Source: Deltaproteobacteria bacterium
GTDB taxonomy: Bacteria > Acidobacteriota > Thermoanaerobaculia > Multivoradales > JAHZIX01
Length of the DNA: 64,000 bases
Reading direction: 5' to 3'
Assembly: GCA_022601195.1 (NCBI GenBank)
Contig: JAHZIX010000022.1
Location: 140,316 to 204,315 of the forward strand
Shown: one piece after another, positions 61,366-64,000 of the stretch
How positions within the stretch are numbered: the stretch's first letter is position 1
Layout: the number at the start of each line of letters is the position of its first letter
Notes under the pieces: generated by a model
Seen by the model: the letters and a program-made list of their open reading frames with translations, nothing else
What the model was told of the DNA's origin: nothing
Database searches by the model: none
Program-made: the position numbers and the translations under genes

Positions 61366-63906
61366 ATGGATTCACGACATTGGCAACGAATAAAGTCGAC
61401 AGTAGAGGCCGCACTGGAGATCCCCCGGAAGGAGCGAACTGAATTCCTTAGGAAGACCTGCAAAGGCGACGACCTGGTCCTCGAGGAGGTACTCTCCCTC
61501 ATTGCTGAATCCGACGAAGCAGAGGAGTTCTTAGAAGAACCTCTTTTCTACCGAGCTTCGGAAACGGCCACCGGGTTGCCCCAGGAAGGCCATTGCGGCC
61601 CCTACCGATTGCTCGAGCCCTTGGGCCGCGGCGGAATGGGGGCGGTTTACCTGGCAGAGCGAAAAGATCAGGAATTCGAACAACGGGTAGCCATCAAGCT
61701 CATCAGGAGGGGTTTGGACAGTGAGGAAATCGTCCAACGATTTCGCTACGAGCGTCAAATTCTCGCCAATCTTCAGCATCCCAACATTGCCCATCTACTT
61801 GATGGTGGAGCCACCGATGAGGGCATCCCCTACTTCGTCCTGGAGCACGTCGAAGGCGAGCCCATCCACCGCTACTGTGAGAAACGTCGACTCTCCATCA
61901 CCGAAACCCTGAAACTGTTCCGGTCTGTTTGCGATGCCGTCGGGTTTGCACATCAGAACCTAGTCATTCACCGGGACCTAAAGCCCGCCAATATTCTGGT
62001 CAATTCCGAAGGCATGCCGAAACTCTTGGACTTTGGCATCGCAAAGCTGCTCACACCGGACAACAAGCCTCAAGAAACCCTCGCTGCTCTCGGAGGCCGC
62101 TTTCTGACTCCAGAATACGCTAGCCCGGAGCAGCTTCGGGGTGAACCGGTAACCACCGCTAGCGATGTCTACTCCCTTGGAGTGGTGCTCTACCGATTGC
62201 TGACCGGCAGTGTTCCCTTCTCCGCCCCCAGCACCCTCACTCCGGCAGCCCTCTATACGGCAACTCTCGAGCGCCAACGGGAACCACTGAGACCAAGCAG
62301 AGTCACAGGCACGAAGCCAGGTCTTGGCTCCAAACCCTCATCCAACAACAATCTAAAAGAAGGTTCAGAGCCGACGACAGAGCAGACTACTGAGAGCCAT
62401 TCAACAGAAAGAGCAGCCAAGCCCCCCCGCCTACCAAAAGATCTCGATTTCATCGCCCTGAAAGCACTGCGCTTTGAGCCCCAAGACCGCTACCTCTCCG
62501 TCCGAGAGCTGGCAGAGGACATCGACCGACACCTGGCCGGCTGGCCGGTAATGGCGCGCCAAGGGTCGCAGCTTTACAGATTCGGGAAGTTCGTCCGACG
62601 CCGGCGTGGTCAGCTCGTCGCAGCCGTGGTTCTTCTCAGCCTCCTTGTCAGCTTGGGTTTCAACAATCTGGAACGGCGCCGAAGCGATGAGGTAGCAAGA
62701 GAATCTGCGAGCTTCGCTTTCGAACTTCTTTCAGCCGCCGATCAAGAGGCGCAAGGGCAGCGACCGACCTTTCTAGATATCCTCGATCGAGGACTCGAGA
62801 AGATAGATGAGGCAATGCAATCGCAGCCGCTTCAGAGAGCTACTTTTATGGCGCGGATGGGGCAAATTTATCGCGGAAATGGGGAACTAACACAAGCCCG
62901 TGACCTCCTTGAAAAAAGCCTTGAACTGCGACAGCGAAACCTAAAAGAAGATGATCTAAAGATAGCACGCAGCCACCACAGCCTTTCGAATGTGCTCTGG
63001 GACCTGGGAGACTATGAAGCCGCCAGAGATCACTTGCTCGAAGCCCAAGGAATCCTAGAAAGGCTGAGCAGCTCGGAGAGCATGGGGTTTGCTAGCGTTC
63101 TGGACGGCCTAGGGGGCGTGGCCAAAGAGAGTGGGAACCTAGCCGACGCTGAGCGATGGTACCGAGAATCTCTAGAGATCAGGCGCCGTCTACTTGGTGA
63201 GGGTGACCACAAACAGATTGCCTTGGGGCTCAATGACCTGGGGTGGACTCTTGCCACCCGAGGAAAATACCAAGAAGCTAACGAAATGCTAGAGGAGGCT
63301 CTCGCTATTGAGCGCCGGCGATTCCCTGAAGTGTCAGATTCCCCCCTCTACCTCAGAACTTTGACTAACCTGGCAAGTGTTCGTCGCGATCTGGGTAGGC
63401 TCAACGAAGCGGAGCGTATGTTCAGGGAAAGCCTTGCTCTCCGACAGGAGAGGTATTCTGCCGGCCATCACAAAATCGCTAGCGTGCTCAAGAACTTAGC
63501 CCTCTGTCTTCAGCTAGGGGAGGACCTCGAATCCGCCGAGACCCTTTACCGACAAGCTCTCCGCATGAGGGTGGAAACCTACGGCGAGGAGCACGACAAG
63601 GTCGCCGATGTACGCCGAGATCTAGCCACCCTCTTGACGGCCAAAGGTGATTTTCCTGCCGCCGAGACTGAGGCGAGGCAAGCCCTAGGGATCCTTAGCA
63701 ATAAGTTCTTGCCGGATCACTGGCGTATCGCTGACGCCAGGAGTGTGCTCGGTGGTTGCCTACTGGGCCTTGGAATGCAAACCGAGGCCGAAGTCTTGAT
63801 ACGCAGCAGCTACTCCCAACTACGGGAACACAAAGGGGCCAGCTCTCGCCAAGCATTGGAAGCTCTGGCTCGCCTCCAGCAAATGGAGAACCTGCCTGCC
63901 CGTTGA
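61366..63906 (+). CDS. Transmembrane serine/threonine protein kinase with TPR repeats
   Basis: 846 residues. An N-terminal helical segment (1-75, LEIPRKERTEFLRKTCKGDD) typical of this kinase group precedes a Hanks-type kinase. It has a glycine loop GRGGMGAVY near 86, VAIK lysine near 110, HRDLKPANI near 202, DFGIAK near 223 and TPEYASPEQ near 248, all intact, so it should be active. A Ser/Thr-rich, low-complexity insertion lies at 320-350. One membrane helix (QLVAAVVLLSLLVSLGF) lies at about 418-434. At least seven TPR units fill the rest (480-840), outside the cytoplasm if the kinase is inside. Such kinases are common in Acidobacteria near ECF sigma genes. It follows the 835-residue gene by 60 bp. 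Its stop codon is the first TGA of the 9-bp repeat tract. Confidence 0.94.
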   Translation: MDSRHWQRIKSTVEAALEIPRKERTEFLRKTCKGDDLVLEEVLSLIAESDEAEEFLEEPLFYRASETATGLPQEGHCGPYRLLEPLGRGGMGAVYLAERKDQEFEQRVAIKLIRRGLDSEEIVQRFRYERQILANLQHPNIAHLLDGGATDEGIPYFVLEHVEGEPIHRYCEKRRLSITETLKLFRSVCDAVGFAHQNLVIHRDLKPANILVNSEGMPKLLDFGIAKLLTPDNKPQETLAALGGRFLTPEYASPEQLRGEPVTTASDVYSLGVVLYRLLTGSVPFSAPSTLTPAALYTATLERQREPLRPSRVTGTKPGLGSKPSSNNNLKEGSEPTTEQTTESHSTERAAKPPRLPKDLDFIALKALRFEPQDRYLSVRELAEDIDRHLAGWPVMARQGSQLYRFGKFVRRRRGQLVAAVVLLSLLVSLGFNNLERRRSDEVARESASFAFELLSAADQEAQGQRPTFLDILDRGLEKIDEAMQSQPLQRATFMARMGQIYRGNGELTQARDLLEKSLELRQRNLKEDDLKIARSHHSLSNVLWDLGDYEAARDHLLEAQGILERLSSSESMGFASVLDGLGGVAKESGNLADAERWYRESLEIRRRLLGEGDHKQIALGLNDLGWTLATRGKYQEANEMLEEALAIERRRFPEVSDSPLYLRTLTNLASVRRDLGRLNEAERMFRESLALRQERYSAGHHKIASVLKNLALCLQLGEDLESAETLYRQALRMRVETYGEEHDKVADVRRDLATLLTAKGDFPAAETEARQALGILSNKFLPDHWRIADARSVLGGCLLGLGMQTEAEVLIRSSYSQLREHKGASSRQALEALARLQQMENLPAR

Positions 63907-64000
63907 AGCCGGTGAAGCCGGTGAAGCCGGTGAAGCCGGTGAAGCCGGTGAAGCCGGTGAAGCCGGTGAAGCCGGTGAAGCCGGTGAAGCCGGTGAAGCC
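63904..64000. repeat. 9-bp tandem repeat, continues past the window
   Basis: Almost 11 perfect copies of the 9-bp unit TGAAGCCGG begin with the kinase stop codon and continue to the edge. One frame has a stop in every unit. The other + frames would read repeated Glu-Ala-Gly or Lys-Pro-Val. No spacers are present, so it is a minisatellite, not a CRISPR array. Confidence 0.95.

Noticed and set aside
63904..64000. CRISPR array
   Set aside because: The 9-bp units are directly joined with no spacers.

Overview
The window looks like a piece of a GC-rich bacterial chromosome, most plausibly from the Acidobacteriota (Thermoanaerobaculia-like). That placement is inferred from the mix of genes: an ECF sigma factor of the type common in that phylum, a Hanks kinase with a TPR tail, a TPR-CHAT protein, secreted proteins ending in a DGFESGD tag, and a gingipain-like C25 peptidase. 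No rRNA or other marker gene is present to confirm it.

1-33949 (minus strand): three giant genes, each overlapping the next by ATGA, encode a lipopeptide PKS/NRPS assembly line that runs off the left edge. In biosynthetic order it reads: FAAL-ACP loading; C-A-PCP (Tyr-like pocket); KS-AT-KR-ACP (malonyl, beta-hydroxy); KS-AT-ACP (malonyl, no reduction, beta-keto); C-A-PCP (Val-like); C-A-PCP (unassigned pocket); C-A-PCP (Gly); C-A-PCP (Orn-like/basic); C-A-PCP (Pro); C-A-PCP (hydrophobic, uncertain); then the start of another C domain. No epimerase, thioesterase, transporter or phosphopantetheinyl transferase gene is in the window. A 1.07-kb non-coding region with an AT-rich core lies upstream.

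35021-41780: a YjbQ-family gene stands divergent from a compact aspartate-to-threonine operon (bifunctional thrA, asd, thrB, thrC). The last three genes are translationally coupled by 4-bp overlaps.

41993-52438: mainly exported proteins of poorly known function. They are a CxxCH-containing protein and an F5/8C-like protein that share the C-terminal tag, a C25 cysteine peptidase, a Cys-rich protein with an LD hexanucleotide repeat, and a 62-residue membrane or secreted peptide. A VOC-fold protein, an RHH antitoxin-like gene without a toxin, and a 442-residue unknown are also here. Two related palindromes lie near gene ends.

53165-64000: an ECF sigma gene is divergent from a TM-PDZ-TPR-CHAT protease-like gene. 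Next come a small exported acidic protein with a strong terminator, an unknown 835-residue single-TM coiled-coil protein, and a TM serine/threonine kinase with TPRs. I read this as a candidate envelope signalling/proteolysis module and, with the assembly line, as the most interesting part of the window. A 9-bp tandem repeat starts at the kinase stop codon and runs off the right edge.
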